Below are positions 6,693 through 15,212 of a DNA stretch of 44,219 nucleotides, piece by piece. The first letter of the stretch is position 1, and every line of letters starts with the position of its first letter. The stretch is from positions 1-44,219 of the forward strand of contig JADFZK010000023.1 in assembly GCA_015232565.1 (NCBI GenBank), in the 5' to 3' direction. The DNA comes from Candidatus Omnitrophota bacterium (GTDB lineage Bacteria; Omnitrophota; Gorgyraeia; Zapsychrales; Fredricksoniimonadaceae). A program made the position numbers and the translations under genes. The notes under the pieces are model-generated. The model was not told the origin of the DNA. It worked only from the letters and a program-made list of their open reading frames with translations, and made no database searches.

Positions 6693-8381
6693 ATGAACAA
6701 CAATCGCGGTGTGGCCCTGGCTTTGGCGCTGATGTCGATGATGCTGATCACTACTTTGTCGGCGGCTTTTGTAATGACCGCGGTCAGGGAGAAAAACATG
6801 GCGGATATAAGCGTCCGCAGTGCCAAGGCTATGTATGCGGCCGAAGCGGGGGCGAATGCCGGGCTTTTGGGGTTGTCCAATCTTATTAACGTCTTCATGC
6901 TCAACACAGTGAACGCTACCAATCCATCGGTAGTGGCCGCCAATGCCACTACTTACGCTAACACGAATAACGGGCTCGGTTTGTTAATGACTTATGTCCG
7001 TAATAACGGTGCGGCCTTGCTGAGCCAGGTTGGGAGCGAGGCGCAGTACATTGGCGCCAACGCAGTAACGGATAACGGTATCACCTGGTACGTTCTTAAG
7101 ATCAAACAGAAATCCAACCCCAGTTCGCCTACGCCGAATGTCTGGGACTTTCCGTATCTTTATAAGATCGAGGCGGTCGGCGTGAACGGTTCCCAGTTAC
7201 GCGTAGTACGGCTGAACGGCGATTTTACCGTGCGGGTGCAAAAGGATAATTTTGCCCGGTATGCGCTTTTTACCAATTCGCAGAATATGCCGGATGGTAC
7301 CAATGTGTGGTTTACCGGTTCGGCGCGTTTTGCCGGGCCTTTGTTCACTAACGGGCAGTATAATTTTGCGTATAACCCGAGCGGCACTTTCACCGACACG
7401 GTCAAGCAGAGTGCGTTGCAGGCCCGCTTTTATAACAATGGCAGTGCTTTACTTGCGGACGCGGATGCCAATGGTTCCCGGGACGTGCCGTCTTTTGCGG
7501 CCGGCTTCAGCCGGGGGGTTACGGCGATCGCTATGCCGACCACCAGCGATGAGACCAGTGTGGCCAACGAGGCCGCCGGGGGAATGACCTATTCTTCCAC
7601 TGGTATTTATGTTCCTTTAACCGGTAGTACACTTAAAGGCGGGGTTTATGTTTATGGCGATGCCGCGGTTAACTTAAGCCTGGATGCTTCAAATCGTCAG
7701 GTTATTACTATCACGCAAACCGGAGGCAGTAAGACCATAACTTTGGACCGAAGTACCAATCAGACTTTGGTGAATGCCAGTGGCGTGACCACGGCCTACA
7801 GCGGCCTGCCCGACGGCCTGAATAATGGCGGCACGCTGGTTTATGTGCGCGGGAATGTTACGGCCCTTTCGGGGACGGTTCAGGGCGATAATCAGATGAC
7901 CATTTCAACGCGTAACGATATTGTTATAAACAATAACCTGCGTTACGAGCACTATACTCCGGCTTCCGGTGTTCTGGGTAATGCCAGTTATGTGCCTCCT
8001 TCCGCCGAGGGTTTTGATAACTTGCTGGGCCTGGTGAGTTGGCAGGGTAATGCCCGCATTGCCTCGACTGCGCCGAATAATATGGATGTGCACGCTACGG
8101 TCATGGCCAAGCAGGGTATTTTTACGGTGGATAATTATAACAGTGGTTCGCCCAAGGGCGTGGCTACTGTGCTGGGCGGTGTTATTACCAACAATTATGG
8201 CGCTTTCGGGACTTTTACCTCGAGTACGGGCGCTATCTCCACCGGTTATTCCCGGAATTTCAATTATGATACCCGGATGCAGGCGGCCATGTCGCCGCCG
8301 TATTTTCCTACGATGAATACTTTCATCGCTTTTACCGATGATATTGCCGACAAGTTGACCTGGCAACAAGGAGGTTTTTAA
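6693..8381 (+). CDS. PilX-like pilus assembly protein
   Basis: 562 residues. The N-terminus follows the PilX_N pattern: a short basic start with RGVALALALMSMMLITTLS, then the EKNMADISVRSAKAMYAAEAGANAGL helix with its conserved AAEAG. The long Ser/Thr/Asn/Gly-rich remainder is predicted beta-rich and extracellular, much larger than the PilX of Pseudomonas. Segments such as GGVYVYGDAAVNLSL and GTLVYVRGNVTALSGT look like parallel-beta or polymer-like repeats. PilX-type proteins act at the pilus tip with PilV and PilW. A strong AAGGAGG sits 8 bases before the ATG. The next gene starts at its stop codon (TAATG). Confidence 0.8.
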   Translation: MNNNRGVALALALMSMMLITTLSAAFVMTAVREKNMADISVRSAKAMYAAEAGANAGLLGLSNLINVFMLNTVNATNPSVVAANATTYANTNNGLGLLMTYVRNNGAALLSQVGSEAQYIGANAVTDNGITWYVLKIKQKSNPSSPTPNVWDFPYLYKIEAVGVNGSQLRVVRLNGDFTVRVQKDNFARYALFTNSQNMPDGTNVWFTGSARFAGPLFTNGQYNFAYNPSGTFTDTVKQSALQARFYNNGSALLADADANGSRDVPSFAAGFSRGVTAIAMPTTSDETSVANEAAGGMTYSSTGIYVPLTGSTLKGGVYVYGDAAVNLSLDASNRQVITITQTGGSKTITLDRSTNQTLVNASGVTTAYSGLPDGLNNGGTLVYVRGNVTALSGTVQGDNQMTISTRNDIVINNNLRYEHYTPASGVLGNASYVPPSAEGFDNLLGLVSWQGNARIASTAPNNMDVHATVMAKQGIFTVDNYNSGSPKGVATVLGGVITNNYGAFGTFTSSTGAISTGYSRNFNYDTRMQAAMSPPYFPTMNTFIAFTDDIADKLTWQQGGF

Positions 8382-8650
8382 TGTGGAAATGGATATTGGG
8401 TGTATTTTTGGTTTCGCTGATATTGCTGACGATTATGATCCAGGTTCAGCTGGGTAATGTGGCCGTAACGGACGTTAAGCCTGCCCGGGCGCCAGTGGTG
8501 CCCCAGGCGGCAGAAGCGGCTGACCCGGGCGCTGAGTTCAATCCCAATGCTCCGCGTCGCGCGGTACTTTCGGTTGAGCAGGAGCGTTTAATGAATCGCG
8601 TACCGCCAGTGCAGGAAGGCCCGGTGAAGGGCGATATTCTGGTTATGTAG
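8381..8650 (+). CDS. Small membrane-anchored protein of the pilin cluster
   Basis: 89 residues, unrecognised. One N-terminal hydrophobic segment (WILGVFLVSLILLTIMIQV, residues 4-22) is followed by an Ala/Pro-rich, probably extracytoplasmic tail. The ATG overlaps the PilX-like stop by one base and has AAGGAGG just upstream, so it is the last gene of the pilin operon before a terminator. The tight coupling suggests a part in pilus or pseudopilus assembly, but no function can be named. Confidence 0.7.
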   Translation: MWKWILGVFLVSLILLTIMIQVQLGNVAVTDVKPARAPVVPQAAEAADPGAEFNPNAPRRAVLSVEQERLMNRVPPVQEGPVKGDILVM

Positions 8651-8679
8651 AGCGCCGCGGTTGGGTGAATAGTTTTAAT

Positions 8680-8735
8680 ACGCGAGCCGGATCCGCCAAT
8701 ATTTCCTGGTGTGATTTGGCTCGCGTGCTTTTTTT
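8680..8735 (+). terminator. Rho-independent terminator of the minor-pilin operon
   Basis: ACGCGAGCC (8680-8688) pairs with GGCTCGCGT (8718-8726), a 9-bp perfect stem with a 29-base loop. It is followed by GC and seven T (8729-8735). Confidence 0.8.
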
Positions 8736-8743
8736 GTGATAAT
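8717..8743 (+). promoter_or_regulatory. Possible extended -10 promoter for the zinc-ribbon gene and leuS
   Basis: TGTGATAAT (8735-8743) is an extended -10 element directly after the terminator. A weak TTGGCT (8717-8722) lies 15 bases upstream. The start would fall within a few bases of the ATG at 8754. Confidence 0.35.
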
Positions 8744-8753
8744 ATACCCCGTT

Positions 8754-8945
8754 ATGAACGAGATAATGTGCCCGCATTGCCGCAAGGTGGTTTATGATGA
8801 AGAGGCTTTGCTGTGTCATTTTTGCGGCAATTCACTTAATCGTACTAGTAACGGTTTACTGGGAGGTATGCGCGGCGCGGGCAACAAATGGATCTGGGTG
8901 ACGATCGCGGTCTTGGTGGCCGTGGCAATTATATTAAGCAGGTAG
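8754..8945 (+). CDS. Zinc-ribbon, single-pass membrane protein
   Basis: 63 residues from ATG 8754. MCPHCRKVVYDEEALLCHFCG is a CXXC-X12-CXXC zinc ribbon in the cytoplasmic part, and the last 20 residues (WIWVTIAVLVAVAIILS) are a membrane helix. The frame extends six codons further up to 8736, but that would start inside the terminator T-run. There is no ribosome binding site. It lies 10 bases before leuS and is probably co-transcribed with it. The family is widespread and its function unknown. Confidence 0.7.
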   Translation: MNEIMCPHCRKVVYDEEALLCHFCGNSLNRTSNGLLGGMRGAGNKWIWVTIAVLVAVAIILSR

Positions 8946-8955
8946 GAGACCGGAA

Positions 8956-11475
8956 ATGCCGTACACAACGAACGATATCAGGCGGGTTGAGGAAAAGTGG
9001 CAGAAGTATTGGGCGGTCAATAAAACCTTTCAGGCGCGGGAACTGCCGGGGAAGGAAAAATATTATGTGCTGGAGATGTTCCCCTACCCGTCGGGCAAGA
9101 TCCATATGGGGCATGTGCGCAATTACACCATTTGCGATGTGATAGCGCGTTATAAATCCCAGCGCGGCTTTAATGTCCTGCATCCGATGGGGTACGACGC
9201 TTTCGGCCAGCCGGCGGAGAACGCGGCTATCAAGCGGAATACTTCGCCTGCCGAGTGGACTTATAAATGTATAGCTGATATGCGCGCCGGATTGCGCCAG
9301 ATGGGTTTCTCTTACGACTGGGACCGGGAACTGGCTACTTGTGACGAGTCGTATTACAAATGGAACCAGTGGCTGTTCATCCAGATGTATGAAAAAGGCT
9401 TGGCCTATAAGAAGGGTTCGGCGGTCAACTGGTGCCCGTCTTGCGCCACGACCCTGGCCAATGAAGAGGTTATTAACGGTGCCTGCTGGCGGTGCAAGAG
9501 CGAGGTGGTGCAGAAGGACCTCGAACAGTGGTATTTGAAGATCACCCAGTATTCGGAGTCTTTGTTGGCCGACTTGCAGAAGCTGCCGAACTGGCCGGCG
9601 CGGGTGATCGCCATGCAGGAAAACTGGATCGGCAAGAGTTATGGCGCGGATATTTTTTTCAAGGTTAAGGGTCGGGAGGATACGATAACGGTTTTCACCA
9701 CCAGGCCCGATACTATTTTTGGCGCTACGTATGTGACTCTGGCGCCCGAGCATCCTTTGGCGCTTAAGCTTTCCCGGGGCACGGGTCAGGAAGCGGCGGT
9801 AAAGGTGTTCATTGAGAAAGCGGCCAATACGTCGAAGTCTTTGCGTATGTCGGGCGATCAGCGCAAGGACGGGGTGTTTACCGGCGCCTGGGCCATTAAT
9901 CCCGTCAACGGGCGCGAGGTGCCGGTGTGGATCGGGGATTATGTGCTTATGGGGTATGGCACGGGTGCGATCATGGCGGTGCCTACCCATGATCAGCGTG
10001 ATTTCGAGTTTGCGCGTGAGCATGGCCTGCCGATGGTCGTGGTAATAGAAGATGCGGCGCGGCCCGGAGTTGCGCCGGAGCAAATGACCAAAGCGCATGA
10101 GGACGGCGGCGTGTTGGTTAATTCACAGCAGTTCAACGGCCAGCCTAACGAAGAGGCCAAGAAGAATATCGCTTTGTGGATGGAAAATAACGGCCTGGGC
10201 CGGGTTGCGGTGCATTGGCGTTTACGCGACTGGCTGATCTCGCGCCAGCGTTACTGGGGCGCGCCGATCCCCATGATCTATTGCGGCTCTTGCGGTATTG
10301 TGCCGGTGCCGGTGGCGCAGCTGCCGGTGAAATTGCCGCCCGATGCGCCGATCACCGGCGAGGGCGGTAGCCCGCTGGCCAAGGTGCAGGCTTTCGTGGA
10401 GGTTAAGTGCCCAAAGTGCGGCCAGGCCGCCCGGCGGGAAACCGACACCATGGCCACTTTCTTTGATTCGTCGTGGTACTTCCTGCGGTATTGCGATCCG
10501 CATAACGACCAGGTTATTTTCGACCCGGCCAAAGCGGCTTACTGGATGCCGGTCGATCAGTATGTCGGCGGGATCGAGCATGCCATCCTGCATTTATTGT
10601 ATTCACGTTTCTTTACCAAGTTCATCCGGGACTTGGGGTTGACTGCCGTGGATGAGCCTTTTGACCGTTTGCTTACCCAGGGGATGGTGCTTAAAGACGG
10701 TGAGGTCATGTCCAAATCCCGGGGCAATGTGGTGGATCCGGACGAGGTTATTGCCAAATTCGGCGCGGATACTTTGCGCCTGTTCATTTTGTTCGCCGCA
10801 CCGCCGGAAGATCAGCTGGAGTGGAACCCCGCGGGGCTGGAAGGAAACTGGCGGTTCATTAACCGGGTGTGGAACGCGGTGGAAACACGTTACGTACGGA
10901 TGCCTTCCCAAACGAACGCGGCGGGGCAGGCTTTGCCCGGGGCGGTTATGGATGCCGAGGACAAAAAGCTGGAGCTGGAGCGTAATGCCGCTATCAAGAA
11001 AGTTACCGAAAGCATGGAGGGCGGCTTCAAGTTCAATACCGCGATCTCGGCGGTCATGGTCTTGATGAATGCTATAGATAAATATCATGCTGTTCCCGGT
11101 GACGCTGGTATGCGTGCAGTCTGCCTGAATCGAGCCATTGAGACCGTGGTGCTTTTGCTGGCGCCGTTCATTCCACACGTCGCCGAGGAGCTGTGGGAAA
11201 TGATGGGTAAGGTTCAGCCGGGCACGGCCAATCCGTCCATCGCTTTTGAGCCCTGGCCGGTGTTCGACGAAAAGGCTTTGGTGACCGATACGGTCAAGAT
11301 CGCCGCCCAGGTTAACGGCAAAGTGCGCGGTGAGTTTGAGGTGCCGCGCGATGCCGACGAGGCCTTGTTGCGCCCGCTAGTTCTGGCCGATGAAGGCGTT
11401 TTGCGCCATGTGGCGGGTAAAGAGATCAAGAAGTTCATAGTTATCAAGAACAAGCTGGTAAGTATAGTGGTGTGA
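8956..11475 (+). CDS. leuS: Leucyl-tRNA synthetase
   Basis: An 839-residue bacterial-type LeuRS charging tRNA-Leu. The HIGH motif appears as YPSGKIHMGHVRNY (HMGH at 50-53). A zinc-binding WCPSCATTLANEEV / CWRCKSE segment sits near 160-185. The CP1 editing domain occupies about 220-420 with its GTGAIMAVPTHDQRDFEFA proofreading motif. A second zinc knuckle, CPKCGQAARRETDTM, precedes the STW/DSSWYFLR catalytic region. The signature lysine motif is VMSKSRGN (584-591), Val replacing the usual Lys of KMSKS. The anticodon-binding helices and the C-terminal domain ending KKFIVIKNKLVSIVV are complete. The start ATG has AGGAG 10 bases upstream. Confidence 0.97.
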   Translation: MPYTTNDIRRVEEKWQKYWAVNKTFQARELPGKEKYYVLEMFPYPSGKIHMGHVRNYTICDVIARYKSQRGFNVLHPMGYDAFGQPAENAAIKRNTSPAEWTYKCIADMRAGLRQMGFSYDWDRELATCDESYYKWNQWLFIQMYEKGLAYKKGSAVNWCPSCATTLANEEVINGACWRCKSEVVQKDLEQWYLKITQYSESLLADLQKLPNWPARVIAMQENWIGKSYGADIFFKVKGREDTITVFTTRPDTIFGATYVTLAPEHPLALKLSRGTGQEAAVKVFIEKAANTSKSLRMSGDQRKDGVFTGAWAINPVNGREVPVWIGDYVLMGYGTGAIMAVPTHDQRDFEFAREHGLPMVVVIEDAARPGVAPEQMTKAHEDGGVLVNSQQFNGQPNEEAKKNIALWMENNGLGRVAVHWRLRDWLISRQRYWGAPIPMIYCGSCGIVPVPVAQLPVKLPPDAPITGEGGSPLAKVQAFVEVKCPKCGQAARRETDTMATFFDSSWYFLRYCDPHNDQVIFDPAKAAYWMPVDQYVGGIEHAILHLLYSRFFTKFIRDLGLTAVDEPFDRLLTQGMVLKDGEVMSKSRGNVVDPDEVIAKFGADTLRLFILFAAPPEDQLEWNPAGLEGNWRFINRVWNAVETRYVRMPSQTNAAGQALPGAVMDAEDKKLELERNAAIKKVTESMEGGFKFNTAISAVMVLMNAIDKYHAVPGDAGMRAVCLNRAIETVVLLLAPFIPHVAEELWEMMGKVQPGTANPSIAFEPWPVFDEKALVTDTVKIAAQVNGKVRGEFEVPRDADEALLRPLVLADEGVLRHVAGKEIKKFIVIKNKLVSIVV

Positions 11476-11504
11476 TGCAACCCTTAATGTAATGGAGGCA
11501 GGCG

Positions 11505-11879
11505 ATGAGGCAGGCTTTATGGTTTACGGTGCTTTCCATAGGTGTTCTGGCTGTGACGGCAGGGTACGCCTCGCCATTGCCTCCGGGAGCGGTGTGTTCC
11601 GGGCGCTTTCAGGTAGTGTCTTGCGAGACCAAGACCAGTCATCATCCATTGTATGGCGACAGTCAATACCAGGCTTGTGTGGTGGAGGCGCTGGATGAAC
11701 CGGTTTTGGTGGGGGCTTCCTTGAATGGAGCCGGCTGTCCCTTCAAGAAAACCGATCTGGTCAAGGAGGTGCTCGTGGAGGCCAAACCGGGCGAGGTTTT
11801 GGCCGGCACCCTGGAGTGGGGCGGAGACGAAGGCTCCGCGGGATATTTCTTCACTGCTACTGCCCCGATTAAACAATAA
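11505..11879 (+). CDS. Small secreted protein, unrecognised
   Basis: 124 residues. A Sec signal peptide is clear (MRQALWFTVLSIGVLAVTAGYAS, cut likely after Ala22 or Ser23). The mature part has three cysteines, CSGRFQVVSCETKT and GAGCPFKKT, and is predicted beta-rich. GGAGG stands at the proper distance before the ATG (TAATGGAGGCAGGCG). I do not recognise the family. It lies 29 bases after leuS. Confidence 0.7.
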   Translation: MRQALWFTVLSIGVLAVTAGYASPLPPGAVCSGRFQVVSCETKTSHHPLYGDSQYQACVVEALDEPVLVGASLNGAGCPFKKTDLVKEVLVEAKPGEVLAGTLEWGGDEGSAGYFFTATAPIKQ

Positions 11880-11937
11880 AATATTTTGGTTGTTCAGCCG
11901 TTTGCTATGGACTAGAACTTGCGGTCTTTAATGTTAT

Positions 11938-12215
11938 GGCCCAAAGGTAAAGCCTCTTAGGTCGCCGATGATCCTTTCCGCCGCGTTCATAGAATTTAGA
12001 ACGTCGCTCCGGATAAACCAACCGTCATTTTAATATTCCACGGGGACTGAGTCGGAGGGGCTTTGCGAACAGGAAAATTAAGTAGTAGGGGCCGAGCTGG
12101 TCTCGGCCCGGCAAATAGACGATTATCCATGAATCCGTTGCTTTAACAAACAAGACGCTTATGTAATTGCTGTGGCGGGGATCATAGGCGACCTAAGAGG
12201 CTTTACCTTTGTGCC
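11938..12215. mobile_element. MITE-like element with long terminal inverted repeats
   Basis: The 31 bases at 11943-11973 (starting AAAGGTAAAGCCTCTTAGG) reappear inverted at 12180-12210 with one mismatch. With a further mismatch the match extends outward to GGC at 11938 and GCC at 12215. The element is about 278 bp, has no open frame of note and carries an internal hairpin GGGCCGAG/CTCGGCCC (12089-12096 and 12102-12109). This is the build of a miniature inverted-repeat transposable element. I could not find a convincing target-site duplication, and no matching transposase lies in the window. Confidence 0.75.
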
Positions 12216-12280
12216 TTTGCATGTTCTCAAGCGCCAAGTACGATATGTATTCCGAGGCCTGCCGCAGTCAATAATTTGTT

Positions 12281-12309
12281 TTGACAGCATTTTTGATGCT
12301 TGTTAGTAT
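12281..12309 (+). promoter_or_regulatory. Sigma70-like promoter for comEA-comEC
   Basis: TTGACA (12281-12286), a 17-base spacer and TAGTAT (12304-12309). The leader to the comEA ATG is about 45 bases. Confidence 0.65.
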
Positions 12310-12363
12310 GCGTTTTTCCCCCCAGCCCCGGCGTTCCGTTTTGCGAACGGCCCGGAGATCCCT

Positions 12364-12702
12364 ATGTGGCCTTTTACGGTCCAGGAACGGCAAGCCGCTT
12401 TGTTTGCGGTTTTGGTTTTTATTGCCGGCATTGCTTTCAAGCTGGTGTTCTGGGTTGCCCCACCCGTAAACGCTTCCCTGCAGGTACTGGACAGTGTTCG
12501 CTTTCGCCCCAAAGTTGACCTGGCCAAGGCCAGCTACAGCGAGCTGTTGACCGTTAAGGGGATCGGCCCGTCCTCGGCGGCGCGGATAATTAATTACCGT
12601 AAAACCCGCGGGCGTATCCGTAATCCGGCTGAGCTGTCCCGGGCTTTGAAAAAGAAGCCGCGGGCGGTCAGGCCATTGATCGGAGCGTTCAAATGGCCGT
12701 GA
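12364..12702 (+). CDS. comEA: ComEA-like helix-hairpin-helix DNA-binding protein
   Basis: 112 residues. One N-terminal membrane helix (ALFAVLVFIAGIAFKLVFWV, about 12-31) precedes a short linker and a ComEA-type helix-hairpin-helix pair. VDLAKASYSELLTVKGIGPSSA and RIINYRKTRGRI are separated only by AA, so the HhH spans about 54-100. ComEA binds incoming double-stranded DNA in the periplasm during natural transformation. GGAG sits 7 bases before the ATG. The last bases overlap the start of comEC, which supports a joint DNA-uptake role. Confidence 0.85.
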   Translation: MWPFTVQERQAALFAVLVFIAGIAFKLVFWVAPPVNASLQVLDSVRFRPKVDLAKASYSELLTVKGIGPSSAARIINYRKTRGRIRNPAELSRALKKKPRAVRPLIGAFKWP

Positions 12703-14243
12703 ATATTTCCCAACAGCCGGCTCGCATATATTCTTCCCGTCCCTGCGTGCTTATCGCCCTGGCTTTTTGCGGCGGCATTATGCTGGAGAAATTCTCCGGT
12801 TTACCGCTGTGGGCCTGGCCGGTTATGGCGGGCGTGGTTTCTTCCCTGGCCGGGTTGCTGCGCGGGCGTCGCTGGGCGCGGGTGAGCCTTTTGTTCGCCA
12901 TCTGCGCGTGTGCCGGGGCAATGGCTTTGCGCAGTTATGTCAGCTTGCCGGCCGATCATGTGGCCCGGTTCATCGGGCAGGAAGTGCAAATGCAGGGCCG
13001 GGTGGTGTCGGACATTACCAGTGCGCCGGTTGCCGGACGCGCGCGGACGAGCTTTGTGCTGGAGGCTCGCGAGATAATTGTAAAGGGGGTCCGGCGCCAG
13101 GCCAGCGGCCGGGTGCTGGTGGTTATTTTCCGGGCGGCGGAGGTGGCGCCGGAGGACGAGGTAATGTTATCGGGCCGGATCCGGGCGCCGTCGGGTTTTG
13201 GCGCCAGCTCCGGGCGGTTGTCGTATGTGGACTCGCTAGCAGGCCGGAAAGTTCTGGCCGCCATAAATGTCACCCGATCCGCAGAGTGCCGGGTACTCGG
13301 CCGTAACACTCCGCGTTTCTGGGAAGCGTGGGCGCGGTTTTGCCGTAACTGGCTCGACGGCGTGCTCGAGCGCTATCTAAGCCCCGGTGAAGCCGGGCTG
13401 ATGAAAGGCCTGATCTATGGCGAGCGGAGCGATATTCCGGATCATGTGAAGAATATTTTCTTGCGGACCGGGACAACGCATATTCTGGCCGTAAGCGGCT
13501 TAAATGTGGCAATGGTGGCGCTGGGCATTTTTTTCGTGCTCAGCCTTTTACCGGTGCCGCGCCTGGTGCGCTTGGTTTTGGCCATGGCCATGACAAGCTG
13601 GTATGCCTATGTTGCGGGCGGGTCGAGCCCGGTGGTGCGCGCGGCTGTAATGAGCGCGGTCTACATGTTAAGTTTTACGCTGGAGCGCGAGCAAGACGGG
13701 TTGAACACGCTGGCGGTGGCTTCCCTAGCCATTCTGGTGGTTAATCCTACCCAGCTTTTTGATATCGGGTTCCAGCTTTCTTTCGCCGGAGTGCTATCCC
13801 TGGTGTTAATAGTGCCTTTGCTGGGCGGGCTTTTTCCCGACAGCGGCCGCCGGCTGTGGAATGAATACCTGGGCGTTTCAATTGCCGCTTTCTTTGGAAC
13901 TGCGGGAATCGTGTTGTATTATTTCGGCACAGTAACGCCGGTGTCGTTGCTGGCCAATATCCCGGCGGTGCCCTTGGTCGGGGTCATCACGGCTTTGGGC
14001 GCTTTGTTGTTCGTGGCCGGGGGGCTGGCTTTCCTGGCCGCGCCAGTAGCGCTGGTGCTCAAGGCCGCGCTGAATCTTTTGGTATATAGTCTTTATCTTT
14101 TCACGCTGGTGCCGGGAGGTTTCTTTTATATAGATCCTTTGCCGGCCCTGTGTCAGGTGGCCCTATACTACGCCGGGCTGGGCTGTATGGTCTGGCTGAT
14201 GAAACCACAATCCCGCCCAGCTGAAATATCATTAGAAGAATAA
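12693..14243 (+). CDS. comEC: ComEC/Rec2 DNA-uptake channel protein
   Basis: A 516-residue polytopic membrane protein. Near residues 20-190 is the DUF4131 region with an OB-like part (VQMQGRVVSDIT). Around 225-490 is the Competence domain, with its signature GLIYGERSDIPDHV and TTHILAVSGLNVAMV and many membrane helices. ComEC forms the inner-membrane channel for single-stranded DNA. The C-terminal metallo-beta-lactamase-like domain of full-length ComEC (about 750 residues) is absent, and the protein ends soon after the last helix. Such short forms are common. The start overlaps the comEA stop by 10 bases. Confidence 0.9.
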   Translation: MAVNISQQPARIYSSRPCVLIALAFCGGIMLEKFSGLPLWAWPVMAGVVSSLAGLLRGRRWARVSLLFAICACAGAMALRSYVSLPADHVARFIGQEVQMQGRVVSDITSAPVAGRARTSFVLEAREIIVKGVRRQASGRVLVVIFRAAEVAPEDEVMLSGRIRAPSGFGASSGRLSYVDSLAGRKVLAAINVTRSAECRVLGRNTPRFWEAWARFCRNWLDGVLERYLSPGEAGLMKGLIYGERSDIPDHVKNIFLRTGTTHILAVSGLNVAMVALGIFFVLSLLPVPRLVRLVLAMAMTSWYAYVAGGSSPVVRAAVMSAVYMLSFTLEREQDGLNTLAVASLAILVVNPTQLFDIGFQLSFAGVLSLVLIVPLLGGLFPDSGRRLWNEYLGVSIAAFFGTAGIVLYYFGTVTPVSLLANIPAVPLVGVITALGALLFVAGGLAFLAAPVALVLKAALNLLVYSLYLFTLVPGGFFYIDPLPALCQVALYYAGLGCMVWLMKPQSRPAEISLEE

Positions 14244-14272
14244 GAGGGGGCGGTAACTTGAACTATTTGTAA

Positions 14273-14326
14273 TTGACAAGTGTACTACTGAGTAGTATAC
14301 TCCTATAAGTTAACACCCAGTGGTGT
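14273..14326 (+). promoter_or_regulatory. Promoter and operator of the HigBA-type pair
   Basis: TTGACA (14273-14278), 17 bases, TATACT (14296-14301): an almost consensus promoter. An inverted repeat fills the spacer and the -10 box: AGTGTACTAC (14279-14288), TGA, GTAGTATACT (14292-14301), with one mismatch between the arms. A second smaller palindrome ACACC/GGTGT lies at 14313-14317 and 14322-14326. The placement suits autorepression by the antitoxin. Confidence 0.7.
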
Positions 14327-14336
14327 AGACAAGAAT

Positions 14337-14717
14337 ATGCGCTATCTAAAAAATAAATATTTTCATCGATGGGCTAAAAAGCAGGGGGTAACAGATTCAG
14401 TGTTATTAGACGCCATTTCTGAATTTGAAGACGGTCTGTATGAGGCAAATTTAGGCAATCATCTGTTTAAAAAACGAGTAGCTTTGCCAGGTAGAGGTAA
14501 AAGCGGTGGCGCACGAACGATATTATTTTATCAACAAGGAAAGAAGTTGATTTTTTGTTTCGGGTTTGAAAAGAACGATCAAAGCAATGTAACCGATTTA
14601 GAAAGAAAGCTTATTAATAAATTGTCGGACACATACCAGCATTCAACGGAAGATGAGATTTTAAGCGATATTAAATATGGCGATTTAATTAAGGTTTTAA
14701 ATACGGAGGGCAAATAA
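14337..14717 (+). CDS. RelE/HigB-like toxin (PF06296 type)
   Basis: 126 residues. The signature of this RelE-superfamily branch is visible: KKRVALPGRGKSGGARTIL followed by YQQGKKLIFCFGFEKND. Relatives are mRNA interferases that cut at the ribosome. The gene sits directly before a helix-turn-helix antitoxin, with one base between them. The pair is markedly more AT-rich than comEC upstream and bamD downstream, a sign of transfer. There is no good ribosome binding site before the ATG (AGACAAGAAT). Confidence 0.85.
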   Translation: MRYLKNKYFHRWAKKQGVTDSVLLDAISEFEDGLYEANLGNHLFKKRVALPGRGKSGGARTILFYQQGKKLIFCFGFEKNDQSNVTDLERKLINKLSDTYQHSTEDEILSDIKYGDLIKVLNTEGK

Positions 14718-14718
14718 G

Positions 14719-15024
14719 ATGGGAAATACTATCAAGAACATGGTCCTGGAAACTATGAATGACCTTCATAAGAGAGGCCGGGTCAGTGAAATCACAATAC
14801 GAGAGGTCAGGGCGTTGGCGTTAGAAGAGGTTAAGCCGTATGCTCCAGAAACTATCGCTAAATTACGTAGAAAGTTTAAACTAAGTCAGGCAGCATTTGC
14901 CCGGTTTATTAATACAAGTGTTCAGACGGTTCAAAGTTGGGAACAAGGCTCCAAGAAGCCTTCGGGTCCTGCTTTGAAATTGTTGCACATTATTGATGAA
15001 AAGGGATTGGTGGCAATACTTTAA
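14719..15024 (+). CDS. HigA-like antitoxin with XRE-type helix-turn-helix
   Basis: 101 residues. The C-terminal half carries the helix-turn-helix FKLSQAAFARFINTSVQTVQ plus SWEQGSKKPSGPALKLL, the usual form of antitoxins following toxins of this type. The N-terminal half (residues 1-45) is helical and probably binds the toxin. It is expected to neutralise the 14337 product and to repress the promoter at 14273 through the palindrome there. Confidence 0.88.
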   Translation: MGNTIKNMVLETMNDLHKRGRVSEITIREVRALALEEVKPYAPETIAKLRRKFKLSQAAFARFINTSVQTVQSWEQGSKKPSGPALKLLHIIDEKGLVAIL

Positions 15025-15212
15025 TATTGAACAGAAGAGACCGCTTTAAGGGACGCATTCTTCTTGGCCATTTACAGCTTTGATATTGCGCACGATTTGT
15101 TGGGCTATCTGTAGGCCGGTGATTATGACTGCTGTTATAATTTTTTTAATTGTTCTTATTTGCAGCGTTAGTATTCGTTACTATCTGGAAGGCGTTCGAA
15201 TCTCGGAAATGT
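15025..15212. other. AT-rich spacer without recognised gene
   Basis: About 190 bases between the antitoxin and the DUF2442 remnant. Short open frames exist on both strands (for example on the minus strand a string reading GLQIAQQIVRNIKAV), but none has a start with ribosome binding site or a recognisable family. Confidence 0.35.

Noticed and set aside
8929..10098. A 389-codon open frame on the minus strand opposite leuS
   Set aside because: It mirrors the codon bias of leuS, has no family resemblance, and LeuS is unmistakable on the other strand.
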